Counted from the stretch's first letter, positions 1-9,116 are shown. The stretch: DNA of 64,000 nt from Rhodobacteraceae bacterium EL53 (GCA_900313015.1 OMPR01000013.1:402725-466724), one strand, 5' to 3'. A program made the numbers and translations. The notes: generated by a model not told the origin, from the letters alone.

Positions 1-145
1 GACACACCTGAGGCCTAATCGCCGCGCCGCAGCATCGTGACGCTCAGTTTTGTTTGACCTTGCCCCGTTGCAAAGGGTAATCACCCACGAAACATTATTG
101 CGCCCAATGGGGCCACTAGCGACAAGATAGCCAAGGAGCACCTCG

Positions 146-1792
146 ATGGCCGAGATCGAACGCGAAGCGATGGAATATGACGTAGTGATCGTCGGTGCAG
201 GCCCTGCGGGTTTGTCGGCGGCCATCCGTTTGAAACAACTGGATGCCGACCTAGACGTTGTAGTTCTGGAAAAAGGCTCCGAAGTTGGCGCGCACATCCT
301 GTCTGGTGCGGTTCTGGACCCCTGCGGTCTGGACGCGCTGATCCCTGACTGGAAAGAAAAAGGCGCGCCGCTGACCGTTCCAGTGAAAGAAGACAACTTT
401 TACATGTTGGGCGAAGCGGGTAAAATCCGTATCCCTAACTTCCCCATGCCGCCGCTGATGCACAACCACGGCAATTATATCGTGTCGATGGGCAACGTCT
501 GCCGCTGGATGGCCGAACAAGCCGAAGAGCTGGGCGTGGAAATTTTCCCCGGTATGGCCTGTTCCGAGCTGGTCTATGGCGACAGCGGCGAAGTCAAAGG
601 TGTGGTTGCCGGTGTCTTTGGATTGGAAGCAGATGGATCTTATGGTCCGGGGACCGAGCCGGGCATGGAGCTGCATGGCAAATACGTCTTCTTGTCCGAA
701 GGCGTTCGTGGGTCGTTGGCCAAAGAAGTTATTGGTAAATACGACCTGCAAAAAGGCAAAGAGCCGCAAAAATTCGGCCTCGGCATGAAAGAGATCTGGG
801 AAATCGACCCGGCCAAGCACAAAGAAGGCACCGTGACCCACACGATGGGCTGGCCTTTGGGTGGCAATGCGGGCGGTGGTTCGTTCATCTATCATCTCGA
901 CAACAACCAAGTTTACGTGGGTTTCGTGGTTCACTTGAACTACAAAAACCCCAACCTGTTCCCCTACATGGAATTCCAGCGCTTCAAGCACCATCCCATC
1001 GTTGCGGACCTGCTCGAAGGCGGCAAACGTGTGGCCTATGGCGCACGTGCAATCACCGAGGGTGGGTATCAGTCGATGCCCAAAATGGTCGCGCCTGGCG
1101 TGGCGTTACTGGGCTGTTCGGTTGGCATGGTCAACGTGCCGCGTATCAAGGGCAACCACAACGCGATGCTGTCCGGCAAAGCTGCCGCCGAGGCGGCGTT
1201 TGACGCCATCAAAGCCGAGCGTGCAGGTGATGAACTGACGTCTTACGAGACCGAAGTGCGCGAAGGTGCAATTGGCCAAGACCTGAAAAAAGTTCGCAAC
1301 GTCAAGCCGATGTGGTCCAAGTGGGGCATGCTGCCATCCTTGGCGCTGGGTGGTCTGGACATGTGGACCAACACACTGGGCTTTTCGCTATTTGGCACCT
1401 TGGGGCACGGCAAAAACGACGCGGAATCGACCGAAGAAGCATCCAAGCACAAAACGATCGATTATCCAAAACCCGATGGCAAGCTGTCCTTTGACCGCCT
1501 GACTAACGTCAGCTTTGCGATGACCAACCACGAAGAAAGCCAGCCGTGCCACTTGCACCTGAGCGATCCCAGTGTGCCGATCAATGTCAACCTGCCCAAG
1601 TATGCCGAACCAGCGCAGCGTTATTGCCCAGCTGGTGTGTACGAGATTGTGGAAAAAGACGGCACGCCTGAGTTCGTGGTGAACTTCCAGAACTGCGTGC
1701 ATTGCAAAACATGTGATATCAAAGATCCAAGCCAGAACATCACTTGGGTCACACCTCAGGGTGGTGATGGCCCGAACTATCCGAACATGTAA
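146..1792 (+). CDS. Electron transfer flavoprotein-ubiquinone oxidoreductase (ETF-QO)
   Basis: 548 aa. It passes electrons from reduced ETF (acyl-CoA and amino-acid dehydrogenases) to ubiquinone at the inner membrane. The N-terminal FAD-binding dinucleotide fold is visible as VVIVGAGPAGLSAA at about residues 14-27. The C-terminus has the family's 4Fe-4S ferredoxin-like domain, with RYCPAGVYE and then NCVHCKTCDIKDP. Length is normal for bacterial and mitochondrial ETF-QO. The ATG is preceded by AAGGAG at a good distance. It stands alone, with a hairpin terminator behind it. No part appears missing. Confidence 0.96.
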   Translation: MAEIEREAMEYDVVIVGAGPAGLSAAIRLKQLDADLDVVVLEKGSEVGAHILSGAVLDPCGLDALIPDWKEKGAPLTVPVKEDNFYMLGEAGKIRIPNFPMPPLMHNHGNYIVSMGNVCRWMAEQAEELGVEIFPGMACSELVYGDSGEVKGVVAGVFGLEADGSYGPGTEPGMELHGKYVFLSEGVRGSLAKEVIGKYDLQKGKEPQKFGLGMKEIWEIDPAKHKEGTVTHTMGWPLGGNAGGGSFIYHLDNNQVYVGFVVHLNYKNPNLFPYMEFQRFKHHPIVADLLEGGKRVAYGARAITEGGYQSMPKMVAPGVALLGCSVGMVNVPRIKGNHNAMLSGKAAAEAAFDAIKAERAGDELTSYETEVREGAIGQDLKKVRNVKPMWSKWGMLPSLALGGLDMWTNTLGFSLFGTLGHGKNDAESTEEASKHKTIDYPKPDGKLSFDRLTNVSFAMTNHEESQPCHLHLSDPSVPINVNLPKYAEPAQRYCPAGVYEIVEKDGTPEFVVNFQNCVHCKTCDIKDPSQNITWVTPQGGDGPNYPNM

Positions 1793-1802
1793 GCAAGAAT
1801 CC

Positions 1803-1842
1803 GGCAATGGCGCGCTCGTGAAGGGTGTGCCATTGCCTCTTT
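1803..1842 (+). terminator. Hairpin terminator after ETF-QO
   Basis: Perfect 9-bp inverted repeat, GGCAATGGC at 1803-1811 and GCCATTGCC at 1829-1837, followed by a short T-rich stretch (TCTTT). It sits 10 bp after the ETF-QO stop codon. Confidence 0.6.
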
Positions 1843-1895
1843 GCCACTGACGCCCTAGCTTATCAAAAAGCAGATGAGAAAAGGCAGGCAGTTTG

Positions 1896-3611
1896 GTGTT
1901 TTCCCTAGTCCAACGCGCGGCGGTCGCCGCAATTGCAGTTACTTTGGCCTTGCCCACGACTGGGTCGGCACAATCGGGTGCAGGAGCGTATCTAGCGGGC
2001 CGACAAGCTGCGTATGACAGCGATTTTGCTGCCGCCGCGCTCTATTACGCGCGCGTTTTGGGGATGGATCCCAGCAATCCAAAATTGATGGAAGATTTGG
2101 CCGTTGCACAGCTGTCGTCCGGACAGGTGCTGCGTGCTTTGCCGGTCGCGCAAAAAATCGAATCCGAGGGATTGCGTAGTCAAGTGGCGCATCTGATTGT
2201 TGTGGCAAATCTTTTTGCCGACAAACAATACGACACGGTGCTCGCGCGCGACCTTGAAACGCGCGGGGTTGGGCCGCTGGTCGATGGCTTGTTGATCGGG
2301 TGGGCACACATGGGGGCCGGATCCGTTGCCAAAGCTTTGGCGCAGTTTGACATCGTTGCCGATCAAAACGGGCTACGGGGCTTTGCGATGTATCACAAGG
2401 CCTTGGCGTTGGCTTCTGTCGGAGACTACGAAGGGGCGGAGGCCCTGTTTGCTGCTGATGACGGGGCACTAACTACCATCTCGCGTCGAGCCGTGCTGGC
2501 GCGGGTGGAAATCCTGTCGCAGTTGGATCAAAACGACCGCGCGCGCGAAATCATGGCAGATGTATTTGTAGGGCGTTCAGATCCGGCCCTGATTTCGGTC
2601 ACTGATCGTCTGGCCGCAGGTGAAAAACTCCCGTTTTCACAGGTTCGGTCGGTTCAAGATGGCGCGGCAGAGGTGTTTTTCTCGATCGGGGCGGCGTTGA
2701 ACAACGAAGCAGCAGACGACTACACGCTGCTTTATGCACGGGCTGCGAATTTCCTGCGCCCCGACCACATTGATGCGTTGCTGTTGAGCGCTGAGTTGCT
2801 CGACAATTTGGGGCAATACGAACTGGCCGTCGCCAGCTATCGCCAAGTGCCACGGGATAGTCTGGACCATCACGCCGCTGAATTGGGACGCGCTGAAGCT
2901 CTGCGCCGCGCCGCCAAACCTGACGCCGCCGTCGAAGTGTTGCAACAATTGTCGCTTGAATATCCTTTGATGGCTTCGGTGCATTCTGCACTTGGGGATC
3001 TGTTGCGGCAGCAAGAGGAATACCAAGGCGCGGTGAATGCTTATGATAAGGCGCTGAACCTCACGGAAGAGGGCGCCCCGGCGCAGTGGTTCCTGCACTA
3101 TGCGCGTGGAATCAGCCATGAGCGGTTGAAAAACTGGGACAAAAGCGAAGCGGACCTCCGACAGGCTTTAGAACTGAACCCTGAACAACCACAGGTCTTG
3201 AACTATCTGGGCTATTCGATGGTTGAAAAGCAGATCAATCTGGACGAAGCGCTTGAGATGATTGAGCGGGCAGTCGCTGCGCGTCCTGATAGCGGGTACA
3301 TTGTCGATAGCCTTGGCTGGGTATTGTTCCGGCTCGGGCGGTATTCAGAGGCCGTTGCGCATATGGAAAAAGCGGTGGAACTGATGCCCGTTGATCCGGT
3401 GGTAAATGACCATCTGGGTGATGTATACTGGGCTGTCGGGCGTATCCGTGAGGCTGAGTTCCAATGGAGCCGCGCTCTGTCGTTTGTGAAGCCTGAAGAC
3501 ACCGATGGGGAGGCAGATCCAGAACGCATTCGGCGCAAGCTTGACGTGGGTTTGGACACTGTTTTGGCTGACGAAGGTGCCGAGCCCTTAAAGGTTGCCA
3601 ATGACGGTTGA
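1896..3611 (+). CDS. Secreted or periplasmic TPR-repeat protein
   Basis: About 571 aa. An N-terminal hydrophobic stretch ending in TGSAQS looks like a cleavable signal peptide, and the rest is a series of tetratricopeptide repeats. Clear repeats include the segments around GDLLRQQEEYQGAVNAYDKAL, WDKSEADLRQALELNPEQP and YSEAVAHMEKAVELMPVDP. Such proteins are protein-protein scaffolds, and no specific partner can be named. The start is probably GTG at 1896, seven bases after AGG; TTG at 1893 is the alternative. The 3' end overlaps ispE by 11 bp, so the two are probably cotranscribed, an arrangement I recall from other Rhodobacterales. Confidence 0.85.
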   Translation: MFSLVQRAAVAAIAVTLALPTTGSAQSGAGAYLAGRQAAYDSDFAAAALYYARVLGMDPSNPKLMEDLAVAQLSSGQVLRALPVAQKIESEGLRSQVAHLIVVANLFADKQYDTVLARDLETRGVGPLVDGLLIGWAHMGAGSVAKALAQFDIVADQNGLRGFAMYHKALALASVGDYEGAEALFAADDGALTTISRRAVLARVEILSQLDQNDRAREIMADVFVGRSDPALISVTDRLAAGEKLPFSQVRSVQDGAAEVFFSIGAALNNEAADDYTLLYARAANFLRPDHIDALLLSAELLDNLGQYELAVASYRQVPRDSLDHHAAELGRAEALRRAAKPDAAVEVLQQLSLEYPLMASVHSALGDLLRQQEEYQGAVNAYDKALNLTEEGAPAQWFLHYARGISHERLKNWDKSEADLRQALELNPEQPQVLNYLGYSMVEKQINLDEALEMIERAVAARPDSGYIVDSLGWVLFRLGRYSEAVAHMEKAVELMPVDPVVNDHLGDVYWAVGRIREAEFQWSRALSFVKPEDTDGEADPERIRRKLDVGLDTVLADEGAEPLKVANDG

Positions 3612-4449
3612 GGTCTTTGCACCCGCCAAAATCAATCTGACTTTGCATGTGACCGGCCAACGATCCGATGGGTATCACCTGTTGGATTCCTTGGTGGTTT
3701 TTGCTGATGTCGGAGATCGCATTACCATGACCAAAGCTGCCGAAACGCGGCTTGAGGTATCTGGCCCGTGCGCAGCCGGGGTACCAACAGATGCGCGTAA
3801 TTTGGTTTTGAAAGCGGCGCAACTTTTTGGCGTGGCTGCACACATCCATCTGCAAAAAAACTTACCTGCTGCTGCGGGGATCGGTGGGGGGTCTTCGGAT
3901 GCGGCTGCGACTCTGACGGGGTTGTGTCAGCTCTATGGCGTGCCATTGCCCACGCCGGACGCGGTGCTGTCTCTGGGGGCAGATGTCCCGCTTTGCCTAA
4001 AGCGTGGGTTGGTCAGGATGGAGGGTATCGGCGAGCAGTTGAGCACGCTTGGGCCTCCGCCAGATATGCACCTTGTGATGGTCAATCCTCGGGTCGAGGT
4101 TCCAACGCCAACGGTGTTCAAAGCTTTAAGTTGCAAAGAAAATCCAGCGATGAATTGGCCCATGAATCCAACAGATTGGGTGTCATGGGTGGCAAAGCAA
4201 CGCAATGACTTGGAGGCACCTGCCGCGTCGGCAGAACCTGTTATCGCAGATGTTCTGGATATGCTGCGCGCGCAGCCGGAATGCCAATTGGCTCGCATGT
4301 CAGGGTCGGGTGCGACTTGTTTTGCAATTATGGAAGATGCCCAAGCACAGCAAAACGCAGTGGCACACATAAAAACGGCTCATCCAGAATGGTGGGCCGT
4401 TGCATGTAAAGCTTTGACCGGTGATCAGTTCAGTCGCGAAACGACATAA
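3601..4449 (+). CDS. ispE: 4-diphosphocytidyl-2-C-methyl-D-erythritol kinase
   Basis: 282 aa GHMP-family kinase of the methylerythritol-phosphate route to isoprenoids. It phosphorylates the 2-hydroxyl of CDP-methylerythritol. The family start APAKINLTLHV lies at residues 5-15, and the glycine-rich ATP loop PAAAGIGGGSSDAAA at about 91-105. A C-terminal ARMSGSGATCF motif also fits the family. ATG at 3601 is preferred to the in-frame TTG at 3595. It overlaps the TPR gene upstream. Its 3' end overlaps the convergent polyprenyl synthase gene by 25 bp, which is a related isoprenoid step. Confidence 0.95.
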   Translation: MTVEVFAPAKINLTLHVTGQRSDGYHLLDSLVVFADVGDRITMTKAAETRLEVSGPCAAGVPTDARNLVLKAAQLFGVAAHIHLQKNLPAAAGIGGGSSDAAATLTGLCQLYGVPLPTPDAVLSLGADVPLCLKRGLVRMEGIGEQLSTLGPPPDMHLVMVNPRVEVPTPTVFKALSCKENPAMNWPMNPTDWVSWVAKQRNDLEAPAASAEPVIADVLDMLRAQPECQLARMSGSGATCFAIMEDAQAQQNAVAHIKTAHPEWWAVACKALTGDQFSRETT

Positions 4450-5426
4450 TCGGCAAGATCGCTAAGCATCGTGCGGATTTCTCCGTCGGGCAGGGACTCC
4501 AAAGACGATTTCGCTTTAGCTGCCCAGGCATTGGCATCGGCGCGTGTTGCATCGAACGTGCCGTACTTGTTCATCAACTCCAATGCGTGCTCTAGATCGC
4601 CGTCTTCCTGACGCCCCTTTTCGATGGTGCGCTCCCAGAAGGTGCGTTCTTCGGTTGTGGCCTGCGCGACCGCTTTGATCACAGGTAGGGTTAGCTTGCG
4701 TTCACGGAAGTCATCGCCGACGTTCTTGCCGGTTTCTTTTGCATCGCCCTGATAATCCAACAGGTCATCAGCAATCTGAAAGGCGATTCCCAAGGCGTCA
4801 CCATAGTCAAACAGGGCCTGTACTTGTGATTCTGGTGCCTTTGCAATGACGCCGCCCACTTGCATCGCCGCCGAAAACAGCGCTGCGGTTTTACCGCGTA
4901 CAATCTGCAGATAGACAGCTTCGTCTGTGCGCAGATCTTGCGCCGCGGTCATTTGTAGAACTTCCCCTTCGGCAATTGTCGCCGAGGCATTGGCCAGAAT
5001 ATCCAGCACGCGCAGACTGCCGGTTTCCACCATCAATTGAAAACTGCGGGAAAACAGATAATCGCCAACCAATACCGAGGATTTGTTGTCCCACAACAGG
5101 TTCGCCGTTGGGCGCCCCCGGCGTTGACCGCTTTCATCTACAACATCATCGTGAAGCAGTGTTGCGGTGTGAATGAACTCCACCGTCGCGGCGAGCCGCA
5201 CATGGTGTTCGCCCTGATATCCACACAAGCGCGCGGCGGCCAAGGTCAGCATGGGGCGCAGACGCTTCCCGCCTGCTTCTACCAAATGGGCGGTCACTTC
5301 GGGGATACGCGGCGCGTGTTCCGAGGCCATCCGTGTCCGGATCAGCTCATTTACAGCGGTCATTTCCCCATCAAGGGTGGCTGCCAAACGCTCATGCGGT
5401 TTTGAGATCGTGCTGCTGTCCATCAC
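4425..5426 (-). CDS. ispB: Long-chain polyprenyl diphosphate synthase (octaprenyl/decaprenyl type)
   Basis: 333 aa trans-isoprenyl diphosphate synthase. It builds the ubiquinone side chain by adding isopentenyl diphosphate to an allylic primer. Both aspartate-rich metal-binding motifs are present: LLHDDVVDESGQRRGRPT (first, with the usual spaced arginines) and QIADDLLDYQGD (second). The upstream GGKRLRPML motif binds isopentenyl diphosphate. Chain length cannot be read from sequence, but C10 ubiquinone is usual in Rhodobacterales. It is convergent with ispE and overlaps it by 25 bp. Confidence 0.93.
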   Translation of the reverse strand: MMDSSTISKPHERLAATLDGEMTAVNELIRTRMASEHAPRIPEVTAHLVEAGGKRLRPMLTLAAARLCGYQGEHHVRLAATVEFIHTATLLHDDVVDESGQRRGRPTANLLWDNKSSVLVGDYLFSRSFQLMVETGSLRVLDILANASATIAEGEVLQMTAAQDLRTDEAVYLQIVRGKTAALFSAAMQVGGVIAKAPESQVQALFDYGDALGIAFQIADDLLDYQGDAKETGKNVGDDFRERKLTLPVIKAVAQATTEERTFWERTIEKGRQEDGDLEHALELMNKYGTFDATRADANAWAAKAKSSLESLPDGEIRTMLSDLADYVVSRLN

Positions 5427-5479
5427 ACTCCTGATACAAGGGTCGACATTTGCCTCCCCTTGCCCTTACATCCGTCTTT

Positions 5480-5695
5480 ATGAAGGAACTTTTGCGCAGC
5501 ACCGATCCGACCGTCATGGCCTTTGCATCCGCCCTTCTTGAGGGCGAGGATATAGACTGCTTTCAGATGGACGTAAATATGAGCATCCTCGAAGGTGGCA
5601 TCGGATTGTTTCCGCGCCGCATGATGGTGCGTGTCGATGATTATGATCGCGCATTGATTGTGATGCGGGATAACGAAATCCCGCTGGGCAAGTGA
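5480..5695 (+). CDS. DUF2007 family small protein
   Basis: 71 aa. MKELLRSTDP followed by a core about a short beta-alpha-beta fold matches the DUF2007 family (putative signal-transducing proteins of unknown function). The start is taken at ATG 5480, because the upstream TTG extension would overlap the promoter of the divergent ispB. The stop overlaps the GTG of the next methyltransferase (GTGA), so the pair is translationally coupled. The same pairing is common in alphaproteobacteria, by recollection. Confidence 0.8.
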   Translation: MKELLRSTDPTVMAFASALLEGEDIDCFQMDVNMSILEGGIGLFPRRMMVRVDDYDRALIVMRDNEIPLGK

Positions 5696-6465
5696 CCCGA
5701 TTCCAACCTGATGAGCTGACCCGGAATGGGTTCTTGGGCGGGCGTATTCAATTGTGGCAACCTCGCCATGGATACCGTGCGGGTGTGGATCCCGTGCTGT
5801 TGGCTGCAGCGGTTCCTGCAAAGACAGGTCAATCGGTGTTAGAGCTTGGTTGCGGGGCAGGGGCGGCGATCTTGACCCTGCATGGTCGCGTTTCCGGCCT
5901 GCATCTGCAGGGGGTTGAGCTGCAGCCTGCATACGCTGATCTGGGGCGGCGAAACGGGGCTGAAAATGATGCTAATCTGACGGTAACCTGTTGTGATCTG
6001 ACATCTCTGCCGCCAGAGCTGCGACAGATGCAATTTGACCATGTGATTGCTAACCCGCCCTACTATCGTGCTGGTGCGCACAGCGTTGCAGTTGATGCGG
6101 GGCGACGCACGGCTTTGGGTGAGGAAATACCGCTTGCCCTTTGGGTTGAGGTGGCCGCGCGTCGGCTTGCCCCCAAGGGGTATCTGCACATGATCCAAAG
6201 AACGGACCGCTTGCCCGATATTCTGATGGCCTGCGAGGGGCATTTGGGGTCCGTCGAAGTGCTGCCCCTGTCCGCGCGTTTGGGTCGTGCTTCGGATCTG
6301 GTGATTCTTCGTGCGCGCAAAGGGGGGAAAGCGGCATTTCGTCTGCACGCCCCACTGATTTTACACGAAGGGGCACGGCATGAGAAAGACGGTGAAAGCT
6401 ATCGTGCTGAGATTCGGGCGGTTTTACGCGATGGGGCCGCTATACCTTGGCCTGACGCAGAGTAA
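5692..6465 (+). CDS. TrmN6-type tRNA1(Val) adenine methyltransferase (COG4123 family)
   Basis: 257 aa class I SAM-dependent methyltransferase. Motif I is LELGCGAGAAILTL at about residues 46-59. The NPPYY motif typical of N6-adenine methyltransferases follows at about residues 121-125. Family members methylate A37 of tRNA1(Val), but substrate here is inferred only from the family. GTG start with a 4-bp overlap with the DUF2007 gene. Confidence 0.85.
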   Translation: MTRFQPDELTRNGFLGGRIQLWQPRHGYRAGVDPVLLAAAVPAKTGQSVLELGCGAGAAILTLHGRVSGLHLQGVELQPAYADLGRRNGAENDANLTVTCCDLTSLPPELRQMQFDHVIANPPYYRAGAHSVAVDAGRRTALGEEIPLALWVEVAARRLAPKGYLHMIQRTDRLPDILMACEGHLGSVEVLPLSARLGRASDLVILRARKGGKAAFRLHAPLILHEGARHEKDGESYRAEIRAVLRDGAAIPWPDAE

Positions 6466-6577
6466 GCAAGGTTCAGCGCATATGTCGATTTCGTGACAAA
6501 ATTCGTGCGCCTGCGGCGTGACAGTCGCTTTTGATTATGCTCAACTTGTCGAGCATCTAATTCAGAGGAGGACTGCC

Positions 6578-6742
6578 ATGAGCCTGAGCTCACACCTGAC
6601 AGAACTGAAAAGAAAGCACGAGAACCTCAGTAGCGAAGTGGAACAGGCGCAGCGTTCCCCGAGTATTGATGACCTGCATTTGGTGAATCTGAAGAAGCAA
6701 AAGCTCAAACTAAAGGAAGAGATTGAGCGACTGTCCGTTTAA
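6578..6742 (+). CDS. DUF465 (YdcH-like) small coiled-coil protein
   Basis: 54 aa, highly charged and helical, with the typical start HLTELKRKHENLSSEV and the C-terminal LKKQKLKLKEEIERL. This matches the DUF465 family. ATG at 6578 is chosen because it has a strong AGAGGAGG ribosome site 7-8 bases upstream. A longer frame back to 6518 lacks one. Function unknown. Confidence 0.87.
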   Translation: MSLSSHLTELKRKHENLSSEVEQAQRSPSIDDLHLVNLKKQKLKLKEEIERLSV

Positions 6743-6750
6743 GTAGGCAG

Positions 6751-6933
6751 TTAGCCCGCGCAGCAATTGATGCTTTGCCGGTACTCACAAAGGTCGTGAT
6801 CGCCAAACCTTAGGTTAGGGTGGCGATCCCGGCCAACTCCAATGTGACAATAGATATCAGTCTGGCCGCATAGGATGACGTGCCAGAGATCTGAGATACT
6901 TCGCTGGCTGTAACAGTCCCCCAAAAAAGTCAT
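6751..6933 (-). CDS. Possible small cysteine-rich protein
   Basis: 60-codon frame with six cysteines (C7, C22, C29, C49, C58, C59) and several His/Asp residues, for example LCGQTDIYCHIGVGRD and FGDHDLCEY. The composition looks more like a folded or metal-binding small protein than a random frame. The gap between the DUF465 gene and the LysR gene otherwise holds nothing. No convincing ribosome site precedes the ATG. I do not recognise a family. Confidence 0.35.
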   Translation of the reverse strand: MTFLGDCYSQRSISDLWHVILCGQTDIYCHIGVGRDRHPNLRFGDHDLCEYRQSINCCAG

Positions 6934-6990
6934 TGCGCATATCCCGAGGGCCCAACCCTCGCCATTTGGTATCGCCGGTGCGGAAGGGGT

Positions 6991-7938
6991 TCAAAGCGGC
7001 GGAATATCTTCGACAGGGATGATCGTCAGCGAATCCGTCACGTAATCCGTTTTTGTGATTTCGGATAGAATCCAATCTCGAAAAGCTTTAATTTGTGGGC
7101 GGTTTTCGGTGCCGAGCGTGCAAATGAAGCGGAAATGCGCCTTGGTTTCCAGCGCAAGGGGGTACGGGGCAACTAACTTGCCTTCGTGTAGGTCTTTGAC
7201 AACCATCGCACGCCGCCCCAATGCGACTCCTGCACCCGCACCTGCTGCATCGACTGCATGATCCGCCTGACTAAAGTGAGAGCCATGCGTAGGGGTGAAC
7301 TCAAGACCCGCAGCACGAAACCAGGTGGTCCAATCGCAGGGTGGGTCCAGAAAATCGACCGAATGATCAAAGAGCAGAGGGGCATCGCGCAAGCTGTCTG
7401 GTGTTGGATACCGGGTCGCCATTTCGGGGCTCATGACCGGCGTGATCCATTCCCGGCGCAGAGGGAGGGCATACAGCCCCTCATCAGGCCCATACCCAAA
7501 CCGGACGGCAACATCGACTTCGTCCCTAGCAAAATCCATCAAGCGCAAGGTGGCCGAGAATCGTAGATCAATCTCAGGAAAACTGCGCGCGAATTCGTAC
7601 AGGCGTGGTGCGAGCCATTTGGCCGTAAAGGCCGGGCCAGCCGTCACGTTGAGGGTCGTATTGTCCTGTAATCGGCGTGCAGATTGCCACGCAGCAGCCA
7701 GCGTTTGAAACCCTTCGGCGGCTCCGGGTGCTAAAATGCGCCCGGCCTCTGTCAGTTCAACGGCTCGGTTCAACCGATGAAACAATGGCGCGCCCAAATG
7801 TTCTTCTAGCGATTTGATCTGAAACGAAAGGGCGGCAGGAGTGACATTTAACTCAGCAGCAGCTTTTGCAAACGACATGTGCCGTGCTGCGGAGTCAAAG
7901 GCGCGTAAAGCGGTCAGCGGAGGGAGGCGAAGAGACAT
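6991..7938 (-). CDS. LysR-family transcriptional regulator (GcvA-like)
   Basis: 315 aa. N-terminal winged helix-turn-helix with LPPLTALRAFDSAARHMSFAKAAAELNVTPAALSFQIKSLE split over residues 4-44, then a substrate-binding domain. The opening PPLTALRAFDSAAR is typical of the GcvA/AmpR branch. The target is unknown. It is divergent from a 36-aa ORF at 8052. A small palindrome (AAGTA-A-TACTT, 7946-7956) lies just upstream of its start and could be part of an operator. Confidence 0.9.
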   Translation of the reverse strand: MSLRLPPLTALRAFDSAARHMSFAKAAAELNVTPAALSFQIKSLEEHLGAPLFHRLNRAVELTEAGRILAPGAAEGFQTLAAAWQSARRLQDNTTLNVTAGPAFTAKWLAPRLYEFARSFPEIDLRFSATLRLMDFARDEVDVAVRFGYGPDEGLYALPLRREWITPVMSPEMATRYPTPDSLRDAPLLFDHSVDFLDPPCDWTTWFRAAGLEFTPTHGSHFSQADHAVDAAGAGAGVALGRRAMVVKDLHEGKLVAPYPLALETKAHFRFICTLGTENRPQIKAFRDWILSEITKTDYVTDSLTIIPVEDIPPL

Positions 7939-8051
7939 TTCAGTTAAGTAATACTTTATTGAAGCTTTGAAAAGTCTCGTTTGTAGCTTTGCATACGTAC
8001 GGCCATATTGGGCTTAAGGCAAAAATAAGTAATCTGATGAAGGAGCGTGAG

Positions 8052-8162
8052 ATGATTGAAGCAACTACTAATCCTGCCGCACAGCGTGCATTCAAACGGG
8101 CCCATCAGGAGCGCGCCGTGTTTGTCAAAACAGCATGGCATTGGCTATTCGGTTCCCGCTGA
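8052..8162 (+). CDS. Small conserved-looking protein, 36 aa
   Basis: The ATG at 8052 follows an excellent GAAGGAGCGTGAG ribosome site. The frame encodes 36 residues with the core NPAAQRAFKRAHQERA and a C-terminal WHWLFGSR, an amphipathic and basic pattern. It reminds me of short hypothetical proteins of Rhodobacterales, but I cannot name a family. It is divergent from the LysR gene and is followed by the phaB terminator hairpin. Confidence 0.6.
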   Translation: MIEATTNPAAQRAFKRAHQERAVFVKTAWHWLFGSR

Positions 8163-8190
8163 TCGCAGCGCGCGCGTTCTTACGGGATAC

Positions 8191-8224
8191 GAAAAGGGGC
8201 CGATCCTGCAAAAGGATCGGCCCC
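8191..8224 (-). terminator. Rho-independent terminator of phaB
   Basis: Perfect 11-bp stem (GGGGCCGATCC at 8196-8206, GGATCGGCCCC at 8214-8224) with a 7-nt loop. On the minus strand it is followed by TTTTC. It sits 26 bp past the phaB stop. Confidence 0.85.
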
Positions 8225-8249
8225 AACTCTTTGCGTCTGCGTCAGTTGA

Positions 8250-8972
8250 TTAAACGAAGAACTGAGCACCGTTCGCCGAGATGGTCGAACCGTTAATGAA
8301 GCCTGAGTCGTCTGATGCGAGGAAGGCAACGCAGCGTGCGATTTCTTCGGGCTCACCCAAACGGCCTGTTGGGATCTGAGCGATGATCGAATCACGCACT
8401 TTTTCTGGTACGGCCATAACCATATCGGTGCCGATGTAGCCGGGGCAGATTGCATTGGCAGTGATGCCGGCGCGCGCGCCTTCTTGTGCCAACGATTTCA
8501 CGATACCAAGATCACCGGCTTTGGTCGCAGCATAGTTCACCTGAGCGAACTGACCTTTCTGACCATTGATCGAGCTGATCACGATGATACGGCCGAACTT
8601 ACGCTCGCGCATGCCGGGCCAGATCGGGTGTACGGTATTGAAAACACCAGTCAGGTTGGTGTCGATGACCTGATGCCACTGCTCGGGTGTCATTTTGTGG
8701 AAAGGGGCGTCACGGGTGATGCCGGCGTTTGCCACAACAACGTCGATCGGGCCGATTTCTGCTTCGACTTTTGCGATTCCTGCAGCGGATTCTTCGTAGT
8801 TCGCAACGTTCCATTTGTAGGTGGCGATGCCGGTTTCTGCGGTGAAGCTGGCGGCGGCTTCGTCATTGCCTGCGTATGTGGCTGCAACGTTGTATCCTTC
8901 GGCCTTTAGGGCCTTGGAAATTGCGGCGCCGATGCCGCGGGAACCGCCGGTGACGAGTGCTGTACGTGCCAT
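8250..8972 (-). CDS. phaB: Acetoacetyl-CoA reductase (NADPH)
   Basis: 240 aa short-chain dehydrogenase. It reduces acetoacetyl-CoA to (R)-3-hydroxybutyryl-CoA for polyhydroxybutyrate and for entry to the ethylmalonyl-CoA pathway. Cofactor motif TGGSRGIGAAI at about residues 7-17. Catalytic Ser in ISSINGQKGQ and the YAATKAG Tyr/Lys pair are present. Start at ATG 8972 with GGAGG upstream; a longer frame to 9038 is not needed. Downstream of phaA on the same strand, but phaA has its own terminator, so phaB probably has a separate promoter in 8973-9116. Confidence 0.95.
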   Translation of the reverse strand: MARTALVTGGSRGIGAAISKALKAEGYNVAATYAGNDEAAASFTAETGIATYKWNVANYEESAAGIAKVEAEIGPIDVVVANAGITRDAPFHKMTPEQWHQVIDTNLTGVFNTVHPIWPGMRERKFGRIIVISSINGQKGQFAQVNYAATKAGDLGIVKSLAQEGARAGITANAICPGYIGTDMVMAVPEKVRDSIIAQIPTGRLGEPEEIARCVAFLASDDSGFINGSTISANGAQFFV

Positions 8973-9116
8973 GTGAGGAATCCTCCAATTGATATTTGGC
9001 TTGGTAATTCTGTTACCTATTTTGACAGAGATACGCAATATTCTTTCGCGGTGAAATATTCATGGCAGATCGGAATTATTGTCGCATATATCTTAAGGTG
9101 TTGTTTTCGAAAAATA

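Noticed and set aside
1-145. Possible end of an upstream gene (frame ending at 18)
   Set aside because: Only five codons lie in the window; nothing can be supported.
251-994. Long minus-strand frame opposite ETF-QO
   Set aside because: A shadow of a clear gene on the plus strand; His/Val/Phe-rich composition typical of antisense frames.
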